This document shows positions 49,718 to 57,045 of a DNA stretch of 64,000 nt, in pieces. Location: assembly GCF_018917865.1 (NCBI RefSeq), contig NZ_JAHLPM010000003.1, positions 62,001-126,000 of the forward strand, in the 5' to 3' direction. Source of the DNA: Tissierella simiarum. Lineage in GTDB: Bacteria; Bacillota; Clostridia; Tissierellales; Tissierellaceae. A model generated the notes under the pieces. That model worked only from the letters and a program-made list of their open reading frames with translations, did not search any database and had not been told where the DNA came from. Made by a program: the position numbers and the translations under genes. The stretch's first letter is position 1, and every line of letters begins with the position of its first letter.

Positions 49718-50923
49718 ATGTCAAAAATTATAAATATAGGATTTTTAGATATTAGAGATATTAAAGAGGATTTAGCGGCAGAGATTTCTCAAATAGAGAA
49801 TATAGGAGTACTTATAGAAAGTGAAGAATCTCAGATATTTCTCAAGAATTGTGAGAAGATGAATATCGGAATAAGTATAAAATTACCAAAGGACATGCAA
49901 ACTATAGTTCAATCTGAGGACATTAAGTTAGACAGAGATTATTTAGAAGGGATTTCAGAACCTGTTGCTGTTTTAGTAAGTGGCAGTATAACTTTCGAAG
50001 ATAATATTGATAGTAGTTTAGTGAATGAAAAAATATATTCCATGATAGTGGCTGGAGAGATAATAGTTCCTAAAAGAATAGTAGCTGTTGTGCAGTCAAA
50101 AAGTATAATAGATGGACAGTTTCTTATATATAAAAATGGATATACACTTTTTGATGATACTATTAAAATGTCAAATCAGTTTTTAAATAGTTTGAAACCT
50201 AATAGTAAGTTAGCATTTAATGAATTATTAGTTATGGAAGATATTGATTTAGCCCTATTTGAAGAAAAAATATCTAATATTCAAGTTTTAACTAAATTAG
50301 TTATAACAGCTGACAATGAATCTAAATTATCACAATATATAGATGAGTATTATTTAATAGATAAGACTGTGATACCAAAGGGATCAAAGTATATGGATAA
50401 TAATATTTATATAGATGCTACTTCAATAAAAAAATATAAAGACAATATCTTATTTGTAGATGGTGAGGTAGAGATATATTTAAAAGATGATATTAAGATT
50501 GACGAATATATTAAATTTTTAATATGTAAAAAAATAATTTGTGGAAGTAGAGATTTACCTAAAATTGAAAAAATATTAGGTCATGATGATATAGAAATAG
50601 AAATAGTAGAAGGGAAACCAATTAGAAATAATGGAAAAATGATTTTATCAGGAGATTTAGAACATATGGAAGAAGAGATAAGCATAAGAAATTCAGGAAA
50701 GTTAGTCTTAGAGAAAAATCTTAACTATGAAAAGTTTAATGAAAAAGTTGTATCTATAATTAATAATGGTTTAATCATAGTTCCAGAAGAGAAAATAGGA
50801 ATTGTAAAAAGTAAGATAATAGAAAACCGTGGATCAATAAAGTCTTTAGAAGAAAATAAAGAAAAATTAAAAGAAGATGAGGAAAATATTTTGTATGCTA
50901 ATATGGGAGAATTAAAACTTTAG
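49718..50923 (+). CDS. unrecognised repeat protein co-transcribed with sigma factor
   Basis: A 401-aa soluble protein with no signal peptide or membrane helix. A degenerate ~60-residue unit recurs: SGSITFEDNIDSSLVNEKIY then IVAGEIIVPKRIVAVVQSKS (about 88-130), and SGKLVLEKNLNYEKFNEKVV then INNGLIIVPEEKIGIVKSK (about 325-375), with a weaker copy between. Alternating hydrophobics and Gly suggest a beta-solenoid or layered beta sheet. I do not recognise the family. RBS GGGGG lies ahead. It might act as a cytoplasmic anti-sigma, a scaffold or the main output of the sigma factor. Confidence 0.6.
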   Translation: MSKIINIGFLDIRDIKEDLAAEISQIENIGVLIESEESQIFLKNCEKMNIGISIKLPKDMQTIVQSEDIKLDRDYLEGISEPVAVLVSGSITFEDNIDSSLVNEKIYSMIVAGEIIVPKRIVAVVQSKSIIDGQFLIYKNGYTLFDDTIKMSNQFLNSLKPNSKLAFNELLVMEDIDLALFEEKISNIQVLTKLVITADNESKLSQYIDEYYLIDKTVIPKGSKYMDNNIYIDATSIKKYKDNILFVDGEVEIYLKDDIKIDEYIKFLICKKIICGSRDLPKIEKILGHDDIEIEIVEGKPIRNNGKMILSGDLEHMEEEISIRNSGKLVLEKNLNYEKFNEKVVSIINNGLIIVPEEKIGIVKSKIIENRGSIKSLEENKEKLKEDEENILYANMGELKL

Positions 50924-50946
50924 AGATTCTGGAAGGAGAATTGAGT

Positions 50947-51105
50947 ATGAATGATTTTAACACTGTTTTATTATCGATGGATAGAATATTTAAAAAGGGA
51001 TTAGATGAATATGAGGATACAGCGTATAGATGGTATATTATATCCGACAAAGATGCTGGATTAATTAAATATGAAAATATAGAGTATAAACGTTATAAAA
51101 GGTAA
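50947..51105 (+). CDS. small protein (52 aa) at the end of the sigma operon
   Basis: A 52-codon frame starting 23 bases after the repeat-protein stop, behind AAGGAGA. It is charged and Tyr-rich (MDRIFKKGLDEYEDTAYRWY in the middle) with no membrane segment. Position and ribosome binding site make it a plausible third operon member; I do not recognise it. Confidence 0.55.
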   Translation: MNDFNTVLLSMDRIFKKGLDEYEDTAYRWYIISDKDAGLIKYENIEYKRYKR

Positions 51106-51158
51106 ACATATGAATTGTCGTATAAGATATAAATGATTATTTTAAATAAGAACTGCTA

Positions 51159-51451
51159 GAAAGTGAACATTCATTAACTGTTTAGCTATTCGTGGTACTT
51201 TAGCAATATATGGCGCAACCAAGGCAGAAGATTTAATAACTATAGATCCTAAGATACTCCACTATAATGAGATTTGTATTACGGGAGTTACTAAACATAC
51301 TAAAGATACATTCAGTAGAGCTGCATAAATAATTTCAAGTAAAAAGATACCTCTTGAAAATCTTATTTCAGACAAATACTCTTTTAGTGATATCGAAAAA
51401 TCTTTTGAAAAAGCTAAAGATATGTCTACCTATAGGGTTGTTGAACTCTAA
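51159..51451 (+). pseudogene. zinc-type alcohol/sorbitol dehydrogenase C-terminal fragment
   Basis: Frames joined by a frameshift near 51183 and broken by an in-frame TAA near 51325 read ESEHSLTV, AIRGTLAIYGATKAEDLITI, HYNEICITGVTKHTKDTFSR and KIPLENLISDKYSFSDIEKS, clearly the end of a medium-chain dehydrogenase. The N-terminal catalytic part is absent. It is decayed and not expected to make protein. Confidence 0.75.
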
Positions 51452-51511
51452 TAATTTTATATTATTGGTTCATAGTACTTATAGGATTTTAAATTAGACA
51501 TATTAGAATTA

Positions 51512-51540
51512 TTGACAAAATTATGTTTTTCTTCTATAAT
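51512..51540 (+). promoter_or_regulatory. consensus promoter of the ABC-F leader
   Basis: Perfect TTGACA (51512-51517), a 17-base spacer and TATAAT (51535-51540). An 18-bp perfect palindrome (51548-51565, AATACTTAT and complement) follows at the expected transcript start, an operator or 5' hairpin. Confidence 0.9.
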
Positions 51541-51595
51541 AAAATTGAATACTTATATAAGTATTTGAGAATATGATATAAACGAGGTTTGTTCA

Positions 51596-51718
51596 ATGAA
51601 TACAATACTAAGATGGGTTACATTTGAATCAATGATGAACGCAATTTTACCTGTTTACGGGAGAGGTGCGTCCAAAATTAGATTCAAGCTGCAAGACCAT
51701 ATTAGTATTCAGGGATAA
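51596..51718 (+). CDS. leader peptide of ABC-F gene (40 aa)
   Basis: An uninterrupted 40-codon frame (MNTILRWVTFESMMNAILPV, then YGRGASKIRFKLQDHISIQG) behind GAGG, between a consensus promoter and a terminator upstream of the ABC-F gene. It is the arrangement of ribosome-sensing leaders that control ABC-F resistance genes. Confidence 0.6.
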   Translation: MNTILRWVTFESMMNAILPVYGRGASKIRFKLQDHISIQG

Positions 51719-51783
51719 ACAGGTTTAAACATTGTTAAATTTTTTGTCAGCAAATGACAAATGATTAATATAATCTGTATGAT

Positions 51784-51819
51784 AAACCCAAAGCTAATTG
51801 TGGCTTTGGGTTTTTTGTA
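51784..51819 (+). terminator. attenuator terminator upstream of ABC-F gene
   Basis: An 11-bp perfect stem AAACCCAAAGC/GCTTTGGGTTT (51784-51794 with 51803-51813), then Ts, located inside the leader 70 bases before the coding start. A TTTGTCA/TGACAAA hairpin (51743-51761) precedes it and could act as antiterminator or pause site. Confidence 0.8.
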
Positions 51820-51890
51820 TGCTTTTATGGCAATGGGTGGGCATGGGACGTTTGCAGCACAATCAATAATAGTGAGAGAGGAAGAAGATA

Positions 51891-53780
51891 ATGATTGAGT
51901 GCAGTGTAAACAATTTAATTAAATATTATGGTGCAAATAAAATATTTGAAAATATATCTTTTGAATTAAAGACTAAAGAAAGAATAGGATTGATTGGGCA
52001 AAACGGTTGTGGAAAAACTACGTTGATGAAAATTTTAATGAATGTTGAAGATTATCAAGGGGGAAGTATCAGCTTTAGAAAAGGCATTAAAGTTGGTTAC
52101 CTAGATCAAATTTTTCAATATAATCAAGATACTATTGTTATAGAAGTCTTAGAGTCAGCATTTGGAGAAATCTGGAATATTAAAAAGGAAATGAAAAATA
52201 TTGAAATAACGCTAAAGGATCTACAAGGAGAAGCTCTAGATATAGCGATGAAAAATTATGGTTCTCTCATGGAAAGCTATGAACTTCAAGGAGGATATGA
52301 AGTAGAAGCACGTATTAATAAGGTATGTCAAGGACTGAAAATTATAGATGCTTATAGGGAAATGGAATTTGAGAAATTAAGTGGCGGAGAAAAGACAAGG
52401 GTTATGTTAGCAAAACTTCTTTTGGAAGAACCCGATATTCTTCTTATGGATGAACCTACTAATCATTTGGATATTAATTCTATAGAATGGCTAGAGAACT
52501 TTTTGCATGCATATAATGGTACAGTTTTAGTTATTTCTCATGACAGATGTTTTCTTGATCGAATAGCCAATAAAATTATAGAATTAAGTCCTACAAGTGC
52601 AAATTTATATTATGGAAACTATAGTGACTATGTAATAGAGAAAGAAAGACGATTTTTATTGGAATATAAATTATATCAGAATCAGCAGAAAAAGATTGAT
52701 CAAATGGAAAATCAAATTGAACGATATCGTATATGGGGAGCTATGCGGGACAGTGATAAGATGTATAAACGTGCTAAGGAGCTTGAAAAACGGCTAGAGA
52801 AGATTGATGTATTAGATCGTCCTACATTAGAAAATAACAAGATCAGATTATCTCAGCAAGATCTTCAGCGTTCAGGTAAAATTGTTCTTAAAGTAGAAAG
52901 ACTTTTAAAAGCTTTTGGAGAGAAAACACTGTTTATTGATACATCTTTTACTGTATTTTATCAAGACCGTTTATGTATAATGGGGGATAACGGAAGTGGA
53001 AAAACAACTTTATTAAGAATGATTTTAGAAGAGGTTTCATTAGATGGAGGACACATTTCCTTAGGAGCAAGTGTTAAGCTAGGATATTTGCCTCAAAACA
53101 TTGTTTTTGATGATGAAGAAATGACTTTGCTAGAATATTTTATGCATCAGCATAAAGTTACCATAGGAGAAGCTAGAGCAGAGTTGGCAAAGGTATTGTT
53201 TATAAAAGACCATGTATATAAAAAAATCAAGAACTTATCAGGAGGAGAAAAAAGCCGACTTAAACTATGTACATTACTTTATGAAAAAGTTAATTTTATG
53301 ATTTTAGATGAGCCTACAAATCATTTAGATATTGACTCAAGAGAAGTGCTAGAAAATATGCTGCTGGGATATGACGGTACCATTGTTTTCGTTTCCCACG
53401 ATAGATATTTTATACAAAAAGTTGCTAATAAAATTATGGTATTAAAAGATCATAATGTCAGATTATATCCTATGCCTTATAATGATTATTTAGAAGAAAT
53501 TCAAAAAGAGTTAGTAGACGAACCTATGGAAGAAAAGGTTAAAGTGCCCAAAAAAGTAATAGAAAAGCCTATTAAAAAAATAGATAAAAGCTCTCAATTA
53601 GCAAAATTGGAGAAAAATATGGAGGAATTAGAAGAACAATTAAAACAAGTGGAGAAATTAATGGTTTTAAACAATACAAAAGCGGATCGCTTAAATGAAC
53701 TCTTCATAGAAAAGAAGCAGCTTGAAGAGAAGTTTGAAGAAATCTTTATTGTTTGGGAGAAACTATTAGAGGAAAAATAA
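51891..53780 (+). CDS. ABC-F family ribosome-associated ATPase
   Basis: A 629-aa protein with two ABC domains and no membrane part. First domain: GQNGCGKTT, LSGGEKTR, LMDEPTNHLD. Second: GDNGSGKTT, LSGGEKSR, ILDEPTNHLD. The linker (about 250-315) is the P-site tRNA-interaction motif of ABC-F proteins, and a charged C-terminal coiled coil (about 545-629) follows. ABC-F proteins rescue stalled or drug-blocked ribosomes. The leader peptide and terminator suggest antibiotic induction, as with VmlR and related clostridial proteins; the drug class is unknown. Start follows GAGAGGAAG. Confidence 0.85.
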   Translation: MIECSVNNLIKYYGANKIFENISFELKTKERIGLIGQNGCGKTTLMKILMNVEDYQGGSISFRKGIKVGYLDQIFQYNQDTIVIEVLESAFGEIWNIKKEMKNIEITLKDLQGEALDIAMKNYGSLMESYELQGGYEVEARINKVCQGLKIIDAYREMEFEKLSGGEKTRVMLAKLLLEEPDILLMDEPTNHLDINSIEWLENFLHAYNGTVLVISHDRCFLDRIANKIIELSPTSANLYYGNYSDYVIEKERRFLLEYKLYQNQQKKIDQMENQIERYRIWGAMRDSDKMYKRAKELEKRLEKIDVLDRPTLENNKIRLSQQDLQRSGKIVLKVERLLKAFGEKTLFIDTSFTVFYQDRLCIMGDNGSGKTTLLRMILEEVSLDGGHISLGASVKLGYLPQNIVFDDEEMTLLEYFMHQHKVTIGEARAELAKVLFIKDHVYKKIKNLSGGEKSRLKLCTLLYEKVNFMILDEPTNHLDIDSREVLENMLLGYDGTIVFVSHDRYFIQKVANKIMVLKDHNVRLYPMPYNDYLEEIQKELVDEPMEEKVKVPKKVIEKPIKKIDKSSQLAKLEKNMEELEEQLKQVEKLMVLNNTKADRLNELFIEKKQLEEKFEEIFIVWEKLLEEK

Positions 53781-53787
53781 GATTTAG

Positions 53788-53846
53788 AAAAGCTCTTCTT
53801 AGGTAAAAATTAAAATAAGAATAAAGCCAAAGAGGAGCTTTTATTG
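53788..53846 (+). terminator. terminator after ABC-F gene
   Basis: AAAAGCTC (53788-53795) with GAGCTTTT (53835-53842) around a long A-rich loop, with a partial inner TCTT/AAGA helix. Confidence 0.6.
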
Positions 53847-53960
53847 TATGCAGATGATTGACATAGGCTAGGCTTTCTAAGATAAAGTTTTATAAGCTAT
53901 AAAGTGGTGGAAAATAATATGTAAAAAAATAACAATTAATCTAGTACTTCTATAAAGAGA

Positions 53961-54677
53961 TTAACTAAAGGGCTTTATCTCATCAAGCCATCCCATCTGT
54001 TTCCAATATTTTTTATCAGGGGTATTATCATCATAGTTTTTTATCATGTTTTTCATAACATTAAATAATATTTTTGTAAATTTCCTATAACTTAAAATTT
54101 CTCTATTAATGGTTGCAGAATAGAATTTTCTTGCCTTTTTACGAATTTCTTTTTTAATTTTAATTTTATTAACTTCAGCTATATTTTCCCATTTATATGC
54201 TTTTACTCTTGCACCAAAGCTATATATTCGTTTTACTCCAAGATATTTTAATGTATTTAGCATAGTTTTTTTGCAAGGGTTAATTCCTGCTCCAGCTGTT
54301 GTTGTAATGACCATTCCCGTTTTTGAAAACATTTCTTTCTTTGGTCTGTGTGGTATCCACATATAGCATAAATGGTCAAGGAATGCTTTCATTGCACCAG
54401 TTACGTCTAATGCATATACAGGTGAAGATAATATGATTCCATCTGAGAATAGTATTTCATCTACAATTGGCTTTACTAAATCATAATGAGGGCAGGTATC
54501 TTCGCCATTTAAAAAACAGTTAAAACATCCATGGCAAAAGTGAGGTAGATCCTTAGGTAAAATAAATTCAATAAATTCAACACTACCCAAGTTCTGTAGT
54601 TCCTTCTTTAGAATTCTTACACAGTTATATGTGCTGCCTTTTCGTTCATTTCCATATATTATGGTGATTCGCATCAT
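53961..54677 (-). CDS. NAD(P)H-dependent FMN reductase/flavodoxin-like protein
   Basis: A 238-aa flavodoxin-fold protein of the NADPH-dependent FMN reductase type: an N-terminal YGNERKGSTYNCVRILKK phosphate loop, then CHGCFNCFLNGEDTCPHYD with several Cys, and SSPVYALDVTGAMKAFLDHL (isoalloxazine loop). The Cys-rich segment is typical of iron-sulfur flavoprotein-like relatives. The C-terminal ~70 basic residues are unusual. Its start ATGA overlaps the tetR stop, so it is translationally coupled to the regulator. Confidence 0.82.
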   Translation of the reverse strand: MMRITIIYGNERKGSTYNCVRILKKELQNLGSVEFIEFILPKDLPHFCHGCFNCFLNGEDTCPHYDLVKPIVDEILFSDGIILSSPVYALDVTGAMKAFLDHLCYMWIPHRPKKEMFSKTGMVITTTAGAGINPCKKTMLNTLKYLGVKRIYSFGARVKAYKWENIAEVNKIKIKKEIRKKARKFYSATINREILSYRKFTKILFNVMKNMIKNYDDNTPDKKYWKQMGWLDEIKPFS

Positions 54678-55348
54678 TCCCCACCTCTTTTATTAGAATT
54701 CACTTTTCTAAAATGTAAAATATGGTTTTTAAATATTTTTTTTGCTTCAGTTTTAACAATCTCAATCTTTTCATGTCCGCTAGCAAAATATTTTTGAAAT
54801 AGAAGATATATGGGTGCATAAAACTGTAATGCTAAAACATATGGGTCAGCCTCAATTAATATACCCTTTGAAATAAGTAGTCCTAATAGCTGTGATTGGT
54901 AATTCAATACATCTTCGAAAAGTAGTTTATTATAAAGCTTTGCAATTTCAGGATTGTTATATTGTTCAATTGCAAGAATTCTCCAAAATTTAATGACCTG
55001 TGGATTTAGATAAAATTGATTAAATATATTCATAGACAAATCTACAAATTGTTCATCACTCATATTACTAAAAAAAATTACTTGATCATTTGAAATATCA
55101 TACTTCATGTTATCCCCAATAATATTTTGTTGTAAAAAGAAATCATCACAATCTTTTGTATAATCATATAAAATTGTATCGAATATATCTTGTTTATTCT
55201 TAAAATGGTTATACAAGGAACTTTCCTTTATACCAACAGCACCAGAAATATCACGAACAGATACAGCTGTAAATCCTTTTTTAGAAAATAGATCTAATGC
55301 AGCATCGAGTATTTTTTGTTTTGTACTTATATTATTTTCCAAGTCCAT
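54674..55348 (-). CDS. TetR-family transcriptional repressor
   Basis: A 224-aa TetR protein: HTH region ILDAALDLFSKKGFTAVSVR, ISGAVGIKESSLYNHFKNKQ (about 13-55), then an all-helical ligand domain. It forms an operon with the downstream flavodoxin-like gene. Two matching 16-bp operators lie in its own promoter, so strong autorepression is expected. RBS AAAGGAT precedes the ATG. Confidence 0.87.
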   Translation of the reverse strand: MDLENNISTKQKILDAALDLFSKKGFTAVSVRDISGAVGIKESSLYNHFKNKQDIFDTILYDYTKDCDDFFLQQNIIGDNMKYDISNDQVIFFSNMSDEQFVDLSMNIFNQFYLNPQVIKFWRILAIEQYNNPEIAKLYNKLLFEDVLNYQSQLLGLLISKGILIEADPYVLALQFYAPIYLLFQKYFASGHEKIEIVKTEAKKIFKNHILHFRKVNSNKRGGE

Positions 55349-55379
55349 CTATCCTTTCATAAATAACATTATCCCTCTT

Positions 55380-55427
55380 ACTAACATTCGTTAGTTTAAG
55401 CATAACTAACAAATGTTAGTTTGTCAA
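55380..55427 (-). promoter_or_regulatory. tetR promoter with twin operators
   Basis: On the minus strand TTGACA (55422-55427) and TATGCT (55399-55404) are 17 bases apart. Operator 1, ACTAACAAATGTTAGT (55405-55420), fills the spacer. Operator 2, ACTAACATTCGTTAGT (55380-55395), lies over the transcript start. Both share ACTAAC/GTTAGT arms, and their centres are 25 bp apart, a spacing that allows cooperative binding of two dimers. Confidence 0.88.
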
Positions 55428-55538
55428 TTCTATAAATATAATATAAAATTAATTATATTGCTATTGATTTCCAGATTTTCTCATGGTATACTACATAGGT
55501 AATGTTTTAATCTATTAATACTTCTTAAGGAGGGTTTA

Positions 55539-55631
55539 ATGATGATCAAGAAAATAAATGTACTTTTATCAAAAAAATTATATATATCAAATAAGATTGA
55601 AACCCTGCCGGAAAGTATTGTTATGCTTTAA
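55539..55631 (+). CDS. micro-ORF (30 aa) with strong ribosome binding site
   Basis: MMIKKINVLLSKKLYISNKI... is a 30-codon basic frame behind AAGGAGGG. A GC-rich terminator follows 26 bases later. It could be a small peptide or a leader; unrecognised. Confidence 0.4.
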   Translation: MMIKKINVLLSKKLYISNKIETLPESIVML

Positions 55632-55656
55632 TAATTGGATAATTTGCATATGAAAT

Positions 55657-55679
55657 CACAGCAGTGCTGTGTTTTTTTA
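55657..55679 (+). terminator. terminator after 30-aa micro-ORF
   Basis: CACAGCA-G-TGCTGTG (55657-55671), then eight-base T-run. Confidence 0.75.
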
Positions 55680-55729
55680 TGTCAATTTTATATATACTTA
55701 TTTAAAACATATAATAATTTAGTTTAAAG

Positions 55730-55758
55730 AACCGTAGGATTTCCTGCGGTTTTTTTTA
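55730..55758 (+). terminator. second terminator in tandem
   Basis: ACCGTAGG (55731-55738) with CCTGCGGT (55743-55750), one T-G pair, then TTTTTTTT. Confidence 0.75.
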
Positions 55759-55786
55759 TAAAAAATATAAGAAAGGAGGTAAAACA

Positions 55787-55858
55787 ATGGTATTTACAAA
55801 GAAAATTAACTATTTAGTTTTTCTATATGGAGGTGACTTTACATGGAGTTGTACTTAA
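55787..55858 (+). CDS. micro-ORF a (23 aa), overlaps next ORF
   Basis: MVFTKKINYLVFLYGGDFTW... starts behind AAGGAGGT (55773-55780). Its start KKIN resembles the 30-aa micro-ORF upstream. Its 3' end overlaps the next frame by 16 bases, and it contains that frame's ribosome binding site, so translation is probably coupled. Confidence 0.45.
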   Translation: MVFTKKINYLVFLYGGDFTWSCT

Positions 55859-55980
55859 TGCTTTTCTTAGGAACATATAAATTCAAAGAAGATTATGGAC
55901 TTCAAGAGTATTTGAAAATTGAGTTCAAGAATTTTAGCAAGACTTCACAGCCTAATAATTTTTATAATTATATTAAATAA
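55843..55980 (+). CDS. micro-ORF b (45 aa), translationally coupled
   Basis: A 45-codon frame behind GGAGGTGA (55829-55836), with a hydrophobic start (MELYLMLFLGTYKF) and a charged, Asn-rich tail. Unrecognised; a peptide toxin or regulatory peptide is possible. A 15-bp terminator follows. Confidence 0.5.
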   Translation: MELYLMLFLGTYKFKEDYGLQEYLKIEFKNFSKTSQPNNFYNYIK

Positions 55981-56022
55981 TAAAAATTTGTACAATTTAA
56001 TTACAGAATACTTTTAAGAGAT

Positions 56023-56066
56023 AATAATATCAGCTCTGATTTTTATTAGAGCTGATATTATTTGTT
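56023..56066 (+). terminator. terminator after micro-ORF b
   Basis: A perfect 15-bp stem (56023-56037 with 56048-56062), then TGTTTT. Confidence 0.85.
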
Positions 56067-56223
56067 TTCTCACAAGAAAAAACAAATAAAAACAAGAAAA
56101 AACAAAAATATTTGAAAATTAAGAAGGATTTTTAAAAAGTTTCTATAATATATATTATAGACATTATATAGATGCATAATCAGCTGGGGTAGCAATAATA
56201 TAATTACATAGGAGGTAATGACT

Positions 56224-56469
56224 ATGAGTAAAATGAATTATTGTGTTAACTGCAGAAGAATTGATTATTATGATGGAGTGTGTAGCTATTGTCAATCGGA
56301 TAATATCAAAACTCTTGAAACAAAGGCACCTGTTAATGTAATTGGAACAAAGACTAAAGGAAGAGTACTAAATGTAAAAGGGCAAATGGTAAATATTATA
56401 TGTGTTAGTGAAGATAAAAGTAAGTATCTAAGGGAATGTGAGGCACAAGAACTACAAAAGATATTATAA
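56224..56469 (+). CDS. small zinc-ribbon protein (81 aa)
   Basis: An 81-aa protein with an N-terminal zinc ribbon (CVNCRR, then CSYCQSDN, about 7-26) and a C-terminal beta-rich part (GTKTKGRVLNVKGQMVNIIC). No signal or membrane segment. It may bind nucleic acid or a protein; function unknown. The ATG at 56224 is eight bases from TAGGAGGT and preferred over the ATG at 56218, which nearly touches that site. Confidence 0.65.
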   Translation: MSKMNYCVNCRRIDYYDGVCSYCQSDNIKTLETKAPVNVIGTKTKGRVLNVKGQMVNIICVSEDKSKYLRECEAQELQKIL

Positions 56470-56491
56470 TTATAAAGATAATCAATGATAG

Positions 56492-56530
56492 AAACCTTCT
56501 AAATTTTATATTTTAGTTAGAAGGTTTTTA
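56492..56530 (+). terminator. terminator after zinc-ribbon gene
   Basis: AAACCTTCTAA (56492-56502) with TTAGAAGGTTT (56517-56527), then TTTATATTTT. Confidence 0.85.
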
Positions 56531-57045
56531 TATTTTATAAATATATCTATAAAAAAGTTACAGCCAATTTTATACAATATTTTTAAGAAAAATAGCAATC
56601 TTAACTATAATGAAGAAATAAGAATATATCTTGTAAGCATTAAAGTACAATGCTGTGGCAACATTATTCTATGAAGAGTAGTGCTACTTTCCAAAAAAAT
56701 TACCCTATAAAATTGCAAGTTTTTATGGTCGGACTTGTAATTTTTATGCTTGCCGTTTTAAAAAATAAATGCTAAAATATATTTCATATATTCTATAATC
56801 AAGGGATGATAAATTATAAATTTATGATGTTGATTGATGGATTTTAGCTAAGGTACAAAAGATAGGGTACAGGAAGGATTCGAAAAAACAACATAAATAA
56901 AAAATAATTATTTATAATGAAAAGACATGAAAAACAAGAAATTAAGATATTGAATAATCTAGAAAATGAAACGACTATGAAAATAAGTTGCAATTTTTAA
57001 GAAAGAAAGTAAATAAATAAATTGTAGAGTTAGGAGGTCGTGGGT
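56531..57045. other. long region upstream of pyruvate carboxylase
   Basis: About 515 bases with no gene. It contains one terminator-like hairpin (AAATTGCAAGT, 56710-56720, with ACTTGTAATTT, about 56733-56743, then TTATG). No known riboswitch core is visible; a promoter must lie here, but I cannot place it confidently. Confidence 0.4.
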
